A DNA stretch of 64,000 nucleotides from JAWVFM01 sp963739355 (GCA_963739355.1 CAVUAD010000001.1:372001-436000), one strand, 5' to 3'. Shown: positions 17,230 through 26,956, counted from the stretch's first letter. Notes: a model not told the origin generated them from the letters alone. A program made the numbers and translations.

Positions 17230-18564
17230 CTAGAGGCCCGCGGGGACGCGGCTCGGGCGGGCCTGCCCCTCCTCCTTCGCCGCCGCCGCGACCGCCGCCG
17301 CGACGTCCGCGTGGACCGCGGGGTCGAGGGCATCGGGAACGAGCTCCGACTCGTTGGTGAGCCGGGCGATGGCGCGCGCGGCCGCGAGCTTCATCCCAAC
17401 GGTGATGTCGCAGGCTCCCACCTGGAGGGCGCCGCGGAAGATCCCCGGAAAGCCGAGGACGTTGTTGACCATGCTGCCGTCGGCGGCGAACGCCGCCCCG
17501 GCCTCGAGCGCGGCGTTGGGCGAGATCTCGGGGTCGGGGTTGGTGAGGGCGAAGATGACCTGACCGTGGCGGATCTGCTCGGGCTTGATGAGCCCAGGCA
17601 CGCCCGTGGTGGCGACGACCAGGTCGGCCCTTTCCATGACGTCCTCGAACGACGTGACCGCGATTCCGCGGTCGCGGGCTCGCTCGTACGAGGCTTCGTT
17701 GGGATCGGAGGCGAGGACGGCGCTCGCGCCGGCCTGGACCATCAGCGTCGCGATGCCGAGGCCGGCGGCCCCGAGTCCGATCTGGCCGACCACGGAGCTC
17801 TCGAGCTCGATGCCGGCGTGCTCGCAGGCGACGAGGGCGGCCGCGAGCGTGGCGACCGCGGTCCCGTGGACGTCGTCGTGCATGACCGGGATGTCGAGCG
17901 CCTCCACGAGCCTGGCCTCGATCTCGAAGCACTCGGGCGCCCTGATGTCCTCCAGGTGGATCGCGCCGAATCCAGGCGCGATCCGCTCGACCGTGGCGAC
18001 GAACTCGTCCGTGTCCTCGGTGTCGACGAGGATCGGAACGGCCGAGATCCCGGCCATCTGCCGGTAGAACATCGCCTTCCCCTCCATCACCGGCATCGAG
18101 GCGACGGCCCCGATGTTGCCCAGGCCGAGGACGCGCGTGCCGTTGGTGGCGATCGCGACGGTCCGGCCGATCATCGTGAAGCGCCCGGCCAGCTCGGGTT
18201 GCTCGTGGAGCATCGTGCAGATGCGGGCGACGCCGGGCGTGTAGACGTCGCGCATGTCCTGCCACGAGGCGATCGGGTGCACGACGTCGACCTTGAGCTT
18301 GCCGCCCTCGTGGGCACGCAGCGCCCGGTCGTAGAACGACAGGACGTCGACGCCCTCGAGCGACGCGAGCGCCCCCGCAACCCGCTTGGCCTGCCCGTGG
18401 TCCGAGACCTCCACGGAGATCTCGCGGAGCGACCGGTCGCGTCCGAGGCTGAGGGTGACGATGTCCCCGATCAGCCCGCGCGCTTTGGCGATCTCCGCGC
18501 AGACCGTGGAGAGCTGACCCGCAACGTGCGGGACCGAGACCCGGTACACGTAGTCGACTGCCAT
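17230..18564 (-). CDS. NAD(P)-dependent malic enzyme with N-terminal ACT domain
   Basis: 444 residues from the ATG at 18564 (MAVDYVYRV). An in-frame ATG at 18594 would run onto the start of the divergent pgsA gene. It converts malate to pyruvate and CO2. Residues 1-80 form an ACT-type regulatory domain. The malic domain has DVYTPGVARIC (Tyr108), the catalytic-lysine region MEGKAMFYRQMAG, the metal ligands LEDIRAPECF and HDDVHGTA, and the Rossmann motif GQIGLGAAGLGIA. ACT fusion is known in some bacterial malic enzymes and suggests amino-acid or other small-molecule control. Only 28 bases separate its start from that of pgsA, so their promoters overlap. Confidence 0.93.
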   Translation of the reverse strand: MAVDYVYRVSVPHVAGQLSTVCAEIAKARGLIGDIVTLSLGRDRSLREISVEVSDHGQAKRVAGALASLEGVDVLSFYDRALRAHEGGKLKVDVVHPIASWQDMRDVYTPGVARICTMLHEQPELAGRFTMIGRTVAIATNGTRVLGLGNIGAVASMPVMEGKAMFYRQMAGISAVPILVDTEDTDEFVATVERIAPGFGAIHLEDIRAPECFEIEARLVEALDIPVMHDDVHGTAVATLAAALVACEHAGIELESSVVGQIGLGAAGLGIATLMVQAGASAVLASDPNEASYERARDRGIAVTSFEDVMERADLVVATTGVPGLIKPEQIRHGQVIFALTNPDPEISPNAALEAGAAFAADGSMVNNVLGFPGIFRGALQVGACDITVGMKLAAARAIARLTNESELVPDALDPAVHADVAAAVAAAAKEEGQARPSRVPAGL

Positions 18565-18592
18565 CCCGCGCTCTAACCTAGTCGAGCGCGCC

Positions 18593-19168
18593 ATGTTCCC
18601 TCTGAACGTGCCCAACGTCCTCACGTTGCTGCGGATCGTCGCGGTGCCGGTCGTCGTGGTGGCGCTGCTCGAGGAGACGCCGTCCGGCGATTGGATCGCC
18701 GCGATCGTCTTCGCGCTGGCGGCCCTGACCGACGGGCTCGACGGCTACATCGCCCGCCGCCGCAACGCGGTCACCACCTTCGGCAAGCTGATGGACCCGC
18801 TGGCCGACAAGCTCCTGATCACCGCCGCGCTGGTCTCTCTGGTGTCGCTCAACCGGATCCAGCCGTGGATCGCGATGGTCATCATCGCCCGCGAGTTCGC
18901 CGTCACCGGGCTGCGCTCGCTCGCCGCCGAGCGGGGCGTGGTCATCGCGGCCAGCTGGCTCGGCAAGATCAAGACCGCGCTGCAGGTGGTCGCGGTCTTC
19001 GGGCTGATCGCGGTGAAGCCGACGCCGCTCTGGGTGAACCTCGTGCTCTACGCGGCGGTCGTGGCGACGGTGGTCTCCGGCGCCGACTACTTCTTCGGGC
19101 TGCGCCGCCGGATCGCCGAGGCCGAGGCGCTGCGCGCCGTCAATCTTCGGGCGAATCCGGACCGCTGA
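18593..19168 (+). CDS. pgsA: CDP-diacylglycerol-glycerol-3-phosphate 3-phosphatidyltransferase
   Basis: 191 residues with four or five membrane helices. It makes phosphatidylglycerol phosphate from CDP-diacylglycerol and glycerol 3-phosphate. The CDP-alcohol phosphotransferase signature is complete: D50-G51-x2-A54-R55-x8-G64-x3-D68-x3-D72. The start FPLNVPNVLTLLRI and the stretch MVIIAREFAVTGLRSLA are typical of PgsA. Its last 29 bases overlap the end of the convergent sugar dehydrogenase gene. Confidence 0.93.
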   Translation: MFPLNVPNVLTLLRIVAVPVVVVALLEETPSGDWIAAIVFALAALTDGLDGYIARRRNAVTTFGKLMDPLADKLLITAALVSLVSLNRIQPWIAMVIIAREFAVTGLRSLAAERGVVIAASWLGKIKTALQVVAVFGLIAVKPTPLWVNLVLYAAVVATVVSGADYFFGLRRRIAEAEALRAVNLRANPDR

Positions 19169-20540
19169 TGCGGTTGACGGTTCCCGAGTAGACGTCCACG
19201 TAGTAGAGGGCGCCGCCGGGCCCGAACTCGAGGTCCGCGGGGCTGCCGAGGTCGGTCGCGAAGACGCTGACCCGGTCGGGGTCGGGCCGCCCGTGCTTGT
19301 CGGTCCGCATCGCCCAGATGCAGGCCCGGTCCACGTCCTGGAAGAACAGCGCGTGGTCATAGCGCCGCGAGAACGAGTGGCCGTGCTCGATCGCGATGCC
19401 CGAGATCGCCGAGCCGACCCCGGACGGGCAGCCGTCGCCCGGAACCACCTCCTGCCGGTGCTGGTACGTGAACAGGGGGAACTTGGCCGCGTGCGAGTCG
19501 TAGAGGGCGGTGCAGGCGGCGAGCCCGAGCGCCGCGTAACCGCCCTGTACGAAGTCGCCCTCGTAGCAGGGCCAGCCGTAGTCGCGCAGGCGGTCCGGGC
19601 GCAGGTGGTCGATCTCCTCGAATCGCCCCCAGCCGACGTCGCCGATCCAGAGGCCCTGCGTCCGCGGATCGACCGTGAAGCGAAACGGGTTGCGAAAGCC
19701 GTAGCCGACGATGCGGCGCGCGTTGGGGTCGGAGCTGCCCGCAAGCGGGTTGGCACGCGCGCCGGCGCCCGTCCGCGGGTTGATCCGGATGATCGAGCCG
19801 TCGAGGCCGACGGGGTCCCGGCCGAGGAAAAGGTCCTGCGAGCGCAGCGCGCCGCCCTGCGCGTTCGGCGGCGCGGGGCTGGTCCCGCCCGGGTCGCCGC
19901 AGGGGTTGGGCGGACTCCCGAGTTGGCCGTAGTCCGTCTGGTAGTAGTTGGCGCCGTCGCCCGCGCCGGCGTAGAGACGGCCCTTCGAGTCGAATGCGAG
20001 CGTGCCGACGGAGTGGCTGTCGAACTCCCCGCACCAGCCGCTCACGAGCACCTTCTCGTGGGTCGCGTGCGAACGCTTCGAGACCGTCAGCCGCGCGATC
20101 CGCCCGCTGGAGAGGCAGTAGCCCACGGTGCCGCTCTGCGTGCAGCCGTCTCCGGAGGTTCCGGCGGCGCCGTAGGTTGGCGCCGTGCCGCCTGGGGGAG
20201 CGTCGTAGGAGTACAGGAGGTAGAGGAAGGGGCGGGCCGGGAACCGGGGGTCGAGCGCCATCCCGAGCAGGCCGAGCTCGTTGTCGTCGTAGACGTCGGT
20301 GCGGATGTCCGTCACGACGGTGGGGGCCGGATCGGAGAGGCCGTCGTACTCGAGCACCTCACCGCTCTGCTCGCTGACGAACACGCGCCCGTCGCCCGCG
20401 AAGCGCACGTTCGTCGGGTGCTGAAGGCCGGTGAAGACGGGCGTCGCCTCGTATCCCTGGGGAAGGCTGGCGGCGGCTGGAGCGGCGAGGGCCAGGAGGC
20501 CGGCGGCAACGGCAAGGAGTGTCGCCCGGGGCTTCGTCAC
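19140..20540 (-). CDS. Secreted PQQ-dependent sugar dehydrogenase-like (glucose/sorbosone dehydrogenase family)
   Basis: 466 residues with a signal peptide (residues 1-25, ending APAAA). The six-bladed propeller of the GSDH family is seen in LQHPTNVRFAGDGRVFVSEQ, ELGLLGMALDPRF, GSIIRINPRTGAG, GYGFRNPFRFTVDP, IGDVGWGRFEEID and the C-terminal DLEFGPGGALYYVDV. Members oxidise sugars with PQQ outside the cell; many actinobacterial relatives are uncharacterised. Several cysteines suggest disulfides. It overlaps the pgsA 3' end by 29 bases on the opposite strand. Confidence 0.88.
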   Translation of the reverse strand: MTKPRATLLAVAAGLLALAAPAAASLPQGYEATPVFTGLQHPTNVRFAGDGRVFVSEQSGEVLEYDGLSDPAPTVVTDIRTDVYDDNELGLLGMALDPRFPARPFLYLLYSYDAPPGGTAPTYGAAGTSGDGCTQSGTVGYCLSSGRIARLTVSKRSHATHEKVLVSGWCGEFDSHSVGTLAFDSKGRLYAGAGDGANYYQTDYGQLGSPPNPCGDPGGTSPAPPNAQGGALRSQDLFLGRDPVGLDGSIIRINPRTGAGARANPLAGSSDPNARRIVGYGFRNPFRFTVDPRTQGLWIGDVGWGRFEEIDHLRPDRLRDYGWPCYEGDFVQGGYAALGLAACTALYDSHAAKFPLFTYQHRQEVVPGDGCPSGVGSAISGIAIEHGHSFSRRYDHALFFQDVDRACIWAMRTDKHGRPDPDRVSVFATDLGSPADLEFGPGGALYYVDVYSGTVNRISGPDSPED

Positions 20541-20578
20541 CGTGCGCCCACCCTATGTCCTGGCGAGCGGCTTGGAGC

Positions 20579-21589
20579 TCAGGCGCCGGCGGCGCAGGGC
20601 GCCTCGAGCCACTCGCGCATCGTCATGTGACGCGCGACGGAGGTCTCGACCGATTCGAGCTCGCCGGCGATCTCGGCAAGCAGGCCGGAGCGCTCCGCGA
20701 CCACCGAGTGGCGGTGGATCGTCTCGAGGTTCTCCTGGCGGGCGAACAGGAAGCCCTGCTCGCGAAGCTGCGGGTAGGCCTCGCTGACGCGGCGCACCAT
20801 CTCGCGGACGCAGTCCTCCACGAACCGGGGCTGAAGGTGCGCCTTCTCGACGACCGTGACCTCGTCGGAGCGCTTCATGAGCTCGTAGATCTCCGAGCTC
20901 ATCGACTGCTCGACGATGTGCAGGAGGTCGCGGGCGTCGACGTCGAGCTCGACGCCCTCGGGCCGGCCGAGGTGCAGGGAGCCGATGCCGCGCTGGTTGT
21001 GGGTGGCGACGGGCACGGCCGCGAAGATCCGCTCGATCTCGTCCTCGGTGAACCCGTCCGCGGCGAGTCGCTCGCGCGAGCGCCCCGCGACGAGCTCCTG
21101 AGCGCACGGGCAGGCGGTCATGCCGTGGGCCTCGACGCCGGTGAGCGTGCGGGTCCCGCGCTCCGAGGAGACCGCGGTGCCGTGCAGCGTGTAGATCTCC
21201 TGAGTCGGCGTTCCCGATGCTGGGGCGGGCACCGTCTCCGGGTAGCGGGCCGCGATGTGGACCTCGGCGCGCATGCCGCTCTGGCGCTCACGGACCTGCT
21301 GAGCGATGTGGGCGGCGAGGACCTCGGCGCGCAGCTTCTCGGAGAGGACCACGGAGTCGATCGCCTCGTTTACGACCTCCTCGAAGCGGGACATGTGGAC
21401 GCCCGCCTGGCTGCGGTGGAGGTCGACGAAGCATTCGAGCTCGGCGAAGTAGAGGCCCTGCCCGTCGGCGACGGAGATCACCTTCTCCACGCCACGGATG
21501 CCGACCCGGGTCAGGCTGACCTTGGTTGCGGGGACGCCGGACTGGACGTCGGGCGTGGATGCGGGGACGACTTGGCTGGTCTCGAGCAT
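20579..21589 (-). CDS. folE2: GTP cyclohydrolase, FolE2/MptA type
   Basis: 336 residues from the ATG at 21589 with AAGGA upstream. It opens GTP for pterin (folate or related cofactor) synthesis. The COG1469 signature is present: VDLHRSQAGVHMSRFEE, the metal-binding cysteines in HGMTACPCAQE (Cys160, Cys162) and VPVATHNQRGIGSLHLG. Bacterial FolE2 (type IB) and archaeal MptA share these features and cannot be separated here. FolE2 is often Zur-controlled in other bacteria; no clear Zur box was recognised. Divergent from the sigma factor gene. Confidence 0.92.
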   Translation of the reverse strand: MLETSQVVPASTPDVQSGVPATKVSLTRVGIRGVEKVISVADGQGLYFAELECFVDLHRSQAGVHMSRFEEVVNEAIDSVVLSEKLRAEVLAAHIAQQVRERQSGMRAEVHIAARYPETVPAPASGTPTQEIYTLHGTAVSSERGTRTLTGVEAHGMTACPCAQELVAGRSRERLAADGFTEDEIERIFAAVPVATHNQRGIGSLHLGRPEGVELDVDARDLLHIVEQSMSSEIYELMKRSDEVTVVEKAHLQPRFVEDCVREMVRRVSEAYPQLREQGFLFARQENLETIHRHSVVAERSGLLAEIAGELESVETSVARHMTMREWLEAPCAAGA

Positions 21590-21689
21590 GGCTTCCTTCC
21601 GGCTTGGGAAGGAGGCTAGCGACTACCCCAATTTGGCCCGCCGCAGGCACGCCCGGCCGCCGACCGCCGCTCTGGCTGCCCAGCCAAAC

Positions 21690-21716
21690 GTAACAACGGC
21701 TACAAAGGCATATACT
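21690..21716 (+). promoter_or_regulatory. Candidate promoter of the sigma factor gene
   Basis: TATACT at 21711-21716 is a good -10 box 38 bases before the GTG start. The matching -35 region (around 21688-21694) has no recognisable TTGACA-like hexamer. The surrounding bases are locally AT-rich against the high-GC background. Confidence 0.4.
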
Positions 21717-21748
21717 TCGGGCGCTTCGCAGACCGTCGGGAAGGAACG

Positions 21749-22925
<1,177 letters not shown>

Positions 22926-23029
22926 CCGTGGCCCTTTCTCAGGCGCGTTCGTGCGTGAGATACCTGGAATCCGTAAGGCGATCGGGTGGGGGCGTTTAGC
23001 CGATCGGCGAGTCCGGGTAGTCGGATCGT

Positions 23030-23089
23030 GCGGGGTCGGCAGGGGCCCAGCCCACCAGCGCGCTCACTGAGCGTGATGGGCGACCCCGC
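23030..23089 (+). other. Strong nested inverted repeat (possible structured RNA or terminator)
   Basis: GCGGGGTCG (23030-23038) pairs perfectly with CGACCCCGC (23081-23089). Inside, CCCA/TGGG and the hairpin CGCTCA-C-TGAGCG pair again, and the outer stem is followed by ATTTCT. It lies about 100 bases after the sigma factor stop. It could end the sigma factor transcript or be a small RNA. It does not match SRP RNA, RNase P RNA or tmRNA motifs I know. Confidence 0.4.
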
Positions 23090-23105
23090 ATTTCTGAAAA
23101 GCCGG

Positions 23106-23132
23106 GCGGCGCCGGACCAGGGCCGGCGCCGC
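23106..23132. terminator. Perfect 10-bp hairpin between convergent genes
   Basis: GCGGCGCCGG (23106-23115), a seven-base loop and CCGGCGCCGC (23123-23132), then TTCT. It sits between the sigma factor (plus strand) and the AbrB-like gene (minus strand, stop at 23146), as expected for a shared terminator. Confidence 0.6.
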
Positions 23133-23145
23133 TTCTGGCCTTCCG

Positions 23146-23358
23146 TCACGCCGGTTCCGCGAGGCGGAGCTGGCGCGACGGTTCCGCCCATATCGGAAGG
23201 CCAGTCTTCTCGAGGATGATCTGTCCCGGACCGAGGGCCCGCGCCCGAACGCAGTCCCCGTCTCTGAGGTTTGCGGCCACGAGGGCAGACTGGGGAACTG
23301 TGATCCGTCGCTTCTGGTTGATGACGGCTCGACCGCTCTTCCGAGCGCTCGCTCGTAC
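23146..23358 (-). CDS. Small AbrB/SpoVT-like DNA-binding protein, start codon not evident
   Basis: On the minus strand an open frame ending in TGA at 23146-23148 encodes RKSGRAVINQKRRITVPQ followed by ALVAANLRDGDCVRARALG and PGQIILEKTG. This is the swapped-hairpin fold of AbrB/SpoVT/MazE-type proteins (N-K-R-x-(I/V)-T-(V/L)-P, then AANLRxGDxVRxR). The frame is open from a TAG inside the neighbouring tRNA, but no ATG, GTG or TTG precedes the domain; GTA at 23358 is an arbitrary left limit. A regulator or antitoxin role is possible; no toxin gene adjoins it. Confidence 0.6.
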   Translation of the reverse strand, partial: VRASARKSGRAVINQKRRITVPQSALVAANLRDGDCVRARALGPGQIILEKTGLPIWAEPSRQLRLAEPA

Positions 23359-23401
23359 CTCGTGGTCTCGAGGCGGCTGCGGTGGAGGAAGAGGCGGCTG
23401 A

Positions 23402-23483
23402 TGGGGGAGGTGAGAATCGAACTACTCAGCACTGAGGCACCGATTTTACAGACCGGCCCGGCTCTCCGCTCCGGCGCTCCCCC
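23402..23483 (-). tRNA. tRNA-Tyr-like gene (anticodon GTA) with irregular T arm
   Basis: On the minus strand the acceptor stem GGGGGAG/CTCCCCC is fully paired with discriminator A. The D stem is CCGG/CCGG, and the anticodon stem CCGGT/ATCGG closes loop CTGTAAA, anticodon GTA. A long variable arm CTCA-GTGC-TGAG makes it a type II tRNA, as tRNA-Tyr is. The T loop TTCGATT is present, but the bases before it (AGTAG) do not pair with CTCAC. Either three extra bases (TAG) or a missing stem half disturb the arm. It may be a damaged copy or carry a sequence error. Confidence 0.6.
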
Positions 23484-23569
23484 GGCGGGGGCGACGATCG
23501 CTCAGAGACGCCTCCGCGCCGTAACGCTCGATGCCGCGCCGCTCGATCTCGAACTCGCGTAGTTCGGCA

Positions 23570-24190
23570 GGCTCTCCGCCGAGCAGGAACGGCTGCCCAG
23601 CGGGCCGGGAGCTCGCGATGTCACTCTTGACCGGGTTGCCGCTGTGCGGCCGCCACGGTCCCTCGAGCTCGTCGGCGTGCCAGATGTGGAGGTCTCGGTC
23701 GCCTCCAACTGTGCAAATCAGCCACCAGCGCCCCGCGTACTGGAATACCGTTGGGTCAACCGCGGAAACCTCGTTGAGCAACACCGTGTGCTTGACCCAG
23801 TCGCGGGGAAGTCCTCCGCTCGGTAGAGGGCGGCCTCGTTCGCGAACGGCGCCTCCACGATCAGGAACCGATTCCCCTCGTCGGTGAGGATCTGCGGATA
23901 GGAGAGGTGCACGCCCGTGTCGAGGACCGTCTCCCAGTGGAGGCGCTCGAAGCTGTCGGTGATGTCGGCGTGACCGATAACCCCCCGCTGTGTCTTGTAG
24001 TCGAAGACCTCGAAGAAGAGGTGGTGGCGGCCGGCTTCCGAGTGGCCGAACGGGTCGGCGAACCAGTTCCCGCGCTCCTGCTTCAGCCACTTCACCTCTG
24101 CGTCCGCACCGTCCGCGAGCGCCGCGACCGTCTGGTCCGCAAGGCCGATGTTCCAGTTCTCGTGACGAAGGAGCGCCCGCTGCGGTTCGC
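23570..24190 (-). pseudogene. Remnant of a GH43/32-like (five-bladed propeller) protein
   Basis: Pieces in different frames form one truncated protein: ALLRHENWNIGLADQTVAAL, then VKWLKQERGNWFADPFGHS and HHLFFEVFDYKTQRGVIGHA, then DTGVHLSYPQILTDEG, with a shift near 23795, then DWVKHTVLLNEVSAVDPTVF and YAGRWWLICTVGG up to SSRPAGQPFLLGGEPAE. This resembles the propeller-like C-terminal domains found with formyltransferase-like or polysaccharide-modifying proteins. The 5' part and the end of the propeller are missing, and no start is seen. It is best read as a decayed gene beside the tRNA-Tyr-like locus. Confidence 0.65.
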
Positions 24191-24314
24191 CACCCGGCGC
24201 AACGGGCTGCCCATTCAGGAACAGAGCTCGCTGGTCGCCAGCCGTGGAGAGACATCGAGGCGCTCATACCGGCGCGGAAACTAGTTTGCAAACTTGCGCG
24301 ACCGGCGCTAGGGC

Positions 24315-24818
24315 TCAGTCCTCCGCCGCGCCGTGGTGCGCGAGGCGCGAGAGGACCACCTGCGAGCGGGTGCGCTCCACCAGGCCGTCGCGCTGGAGCT
24401 CGATGATCAGCCGCTCGAGGTCCGCGTTGTCGGCGGTGCGCACACGGGCGATCGCGTCGGCCTCGCCGGTGATGCTCCACGCCTCCACCACCTCCGGCAG
24501 CTCGCGCAGCGTCCCGGCGACCCTGTCGAGCGTGGTGCCGGGCCGGAAGAAGAGCTCGATCAGCGCCTCGGTGTTCCAGCCCAGGGCCGCGTGGTCGACC
24601 ACCGCCGTGAAGCCCTCGAGGGCGCCGGACTCGCGCAGCCTGTCGACCCGGCGCTTCACCGACGGCGCGGAGAGGCTCACGCGGCGGGCGATGTCGCCGA
24701 ACGTGCGCCGGCCGTCCTCCATCAGCAGCGCAAGAATCTTGCGGTCAAGGGCGTCTATGCGGTGAATTGTTACGCAAATTTGTGCGATACGGCGTATTGA
24801 CGTTGTCAGGACCGGCAA
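24315..24818 (-). CDS. Lrp/AsnC-family transcriptional regulator
   Basis: Up to 167 residues from a TTG at 24818; the family domain begins at IHRIDALDRKILALLMEDG, about 18 residues in, so the true start may be further downstream. The N-terminal HTH is RTFGDIARRVSLSAPSVKRR. The C-terminal RAM domain (TAVVDHAALGWNTEALIEL, then ITGEADAIARVRT) binds amino-acid-like effectors in this family. It is divergent from the DUF6421 gene with overlapping promoter space, so it may control that gene and itself. Confidence 0.88.
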   Translation of the reverse strand: MPVLTTSIRRIAQICVTIHRIDALDRKILALLMEDGRRTFGDIARRVSLSAPSVKRRVDRLRESGALEGFTAVVDHAALGWNTEALIELFFRPGTTLDRVAGTLRELPEVVEAWSITGEADAIARVRTADNADLERLIIELQRDGLVERTRSQVVLSRLAHHGAAED

Positions 24819-24831
24819 TTACCGTGTGTAT
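24797..24831 (+). promoter_or_regulatory. Leaderless promoter of the DUF6421 gene
   Basis: TTGACG (24797-24802), a 17-base spacer, TACCGT (24820-24825), then six bases to the ATG at 24832. No ribosome-binding site fits in the six bases, so the mRNA probably begins at the start codon. It overlaps the start region of the divergent lrp-like gene. Confidence 0.6.
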
Positions 24832-26956
24832 ATGCCGATCGCTCCGCAGAAGGTGGCGCGCGTCCTCTTCGACGAGTCCCACTCCGAGGCCTGGACCATC
24901 CGCCCGGACGTCGCCGCCCGAGATCCAGCCCGCTCACCCCGGCGACTCCTCCTACGCGGTCGCCGCCTCACTGCTGGGCGACCGCGACTTCGAGGTCGCC
25001 GCGCGCACGGATGGCCCCCTCGACTCCGCCACGCTCGAAGACGTCGACGTCCTGGTCATCGCCCACCCCTCCGACCCCAAGTGGGAGGCGACCGTCAACG
25101 GCGGCTCGCCGCTGCTCGCGGGCGCCGAGCTCAACGCGATCGACGCCTTCGTCCGCGGCGGCGGCGGGCTGATCGTCCTCGCCGAGACCGAGCAGGACAA
25201 GTACGGCAACAACCTCAACGAGCTCCTCGCCCGCTTCGGCATCGAGGTCGAGAACGCGACCGTGCAGGACTACGAGCACCATCGCGAGGCGCCATCCTGG
25301 GTCCTGGCCGACCTCCTCCCCGGCGGCTCCGACGGCTCCGACGTCCTCGCGCGCGTCGAGTCCGCCTGCTTCTACCGCACCGGCACCCTCGCGCTGCGCA
25401 ACGGCGCGCGTCCGATCGCGCGCAGCTCGCCGACGGCCTCACCCGCCGGCGCGACCCTGGCCGCGCTCGTCGAGCACGGCGACGGGCGCGTCGTCGTCCT
25501 CGCCGACTCCGACCTCTTCGGCGACGACTGCATCGACGACCTCGATCACCGCAACCTCTGGACCAACCTCGTCTACTGGGCCGCGGAGCCCGCCTTCCGC
25601 AATGCCGAGGGCGCTCTGCGCTCCACGGCCGCCGAGGACCCGCTGTGGGTCGACCTGCGCGACGCCGTCGCCGAGCTGCGCCTGATGCAGGAGCCGGACG
25701 GGTCGATCGACACCAGCCGGGGCCACCACGACGCCGCCCTCGCGGCGAAGCTGACCGAGCGAATCGCGCTGAACGCGCAGGGCCTGCGCCGCCACTTCCC
25801 CCACCAGGAGGAGTACATCGACGCCCTCATCGCCGACCTCGGCAGGTGGGCCGCCGGCGGCTTCGCGAAGCCGGATTTCATCGCCTCGATCGAGGCCTTC
25901 CACCCCGAGCGCGACCGCCGCGACGGCGTCGAGCACCTCGTCGTCTTCCCGATGTACAAGCAGAACGCCTCGCGCGACGTGTGCTTCGAGGCGCTGATCG
26001 TCCGCGTCCCGTGGCCGGCGTTCATCGCCGAGCTCGAGGGCACCCGCTACGACAACCCGAAGTTCCTGCCGGTCACGTTCGTGGACTACACCGACGGCTA
26101 CGACTCCGAGTGCGCCGTCCTCTTCCCCGAGACCTTCTCGGCCGAGGGCCGCCCGCCCGCCTACTTCGGCGCGATCTTCTGCGACCGCGAGGCCGAGCGC
26201 TTCCGCCGGGTCTGCGGCGCGGCCGCCCGGCTCCTGCGGTTGAACCTCCCGCCCGACGCCGCCGCGCTGCTCAGCTCACCGCAGCTCTCCCGTGAGGCCT
26301 ACGTGATGTGGGACCTCATCCACGACCGCACGCACATGCACGGCGACCTGCCGTTCGACCCGTTCATGATCCGCCAGCGCAGCCCCTACTGGATGTACTC
26401 CCTGGAGGAGCTCCGCTGCGACTTGAACGCGTTCAACGAGGCGGTCAAGCTCGAGTCCGAGGGCTTCGCCTTCGCCCGCTACGTGCAGTACGCGATCCTC
26501 TTCGACCGGCTCTTCCGCTTCCCGGTCACGGGCTCGCGGGTCCGCAACTACGACGGCCTCGGCGGCCAGCTCCTCTTCGCCTTCCTGCACCGCGAGGGCT
26601 ACCTGCACTGGACCGACAACGCGCTCACGATCGACTGGGACCGCCTCGCCGACGGCGTCGTCGCCCTCCGCGAGAAGGTCCAGGAGCTCTACCACTCGGG
26701 CATCGACCGCTCGAAGCTCGCCCAGTGGGAAGCTGCCCACGACCTCGTCGCCGCCTACGTCACCCCGGCGGACGCCTCGGTTTGGGCGAAGGACCGCCGC
26801 GCCCTCCCCGAGGTGGAGGAGCCGAAGGAGCTCGTGGACCTCGTCAAGGACGACGAGTTCCCGCTCAGCCTCTTCTACGTCCAGCTGCGGCCGAAGCTCG
26901 AGCCGGTGCTGGAGCACCGGCTCGGACCGGCGCCCTCAGCCGCGGTCGGCGCCTAG
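24832..26956 (+). CDS. DUF6421 protein with N-terminal GATase1-like domain (one frameshift)
   Basis: The N-terminus PIAPQKVARVLFDESHSEAW reads from 24832. After an apparent extra C near 24917 the protein continues in the next frame as EIQPAHPGDSSYAVAASLLG to the stop at 26956, about 707 residues. Residues about 1-260 resemble the class-I-amidotransferase-like fold (VDVLVIAHPSDPKWE, then FVRGGGGLIVLAETEQDKYG, then GRVVVLADSDLFGDD) without a clear catalytic Cys. The rest matches DUF6421 as I remember it from actinobacteria, with a conserved DLIHDRTHMHGDLPFDPF that looks metal-binding. Function is unknown. Regulation by the divergent Lrp-like gene is plausible. Confidence 0.75.

Noticed and set aside
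21590..21748. Possible riboswitch or Zur box upstream of folE2
   Set aside because: No conserved core of a known pterin or folate riboswitch and no clear palindromic Zur box could be identified by eye.
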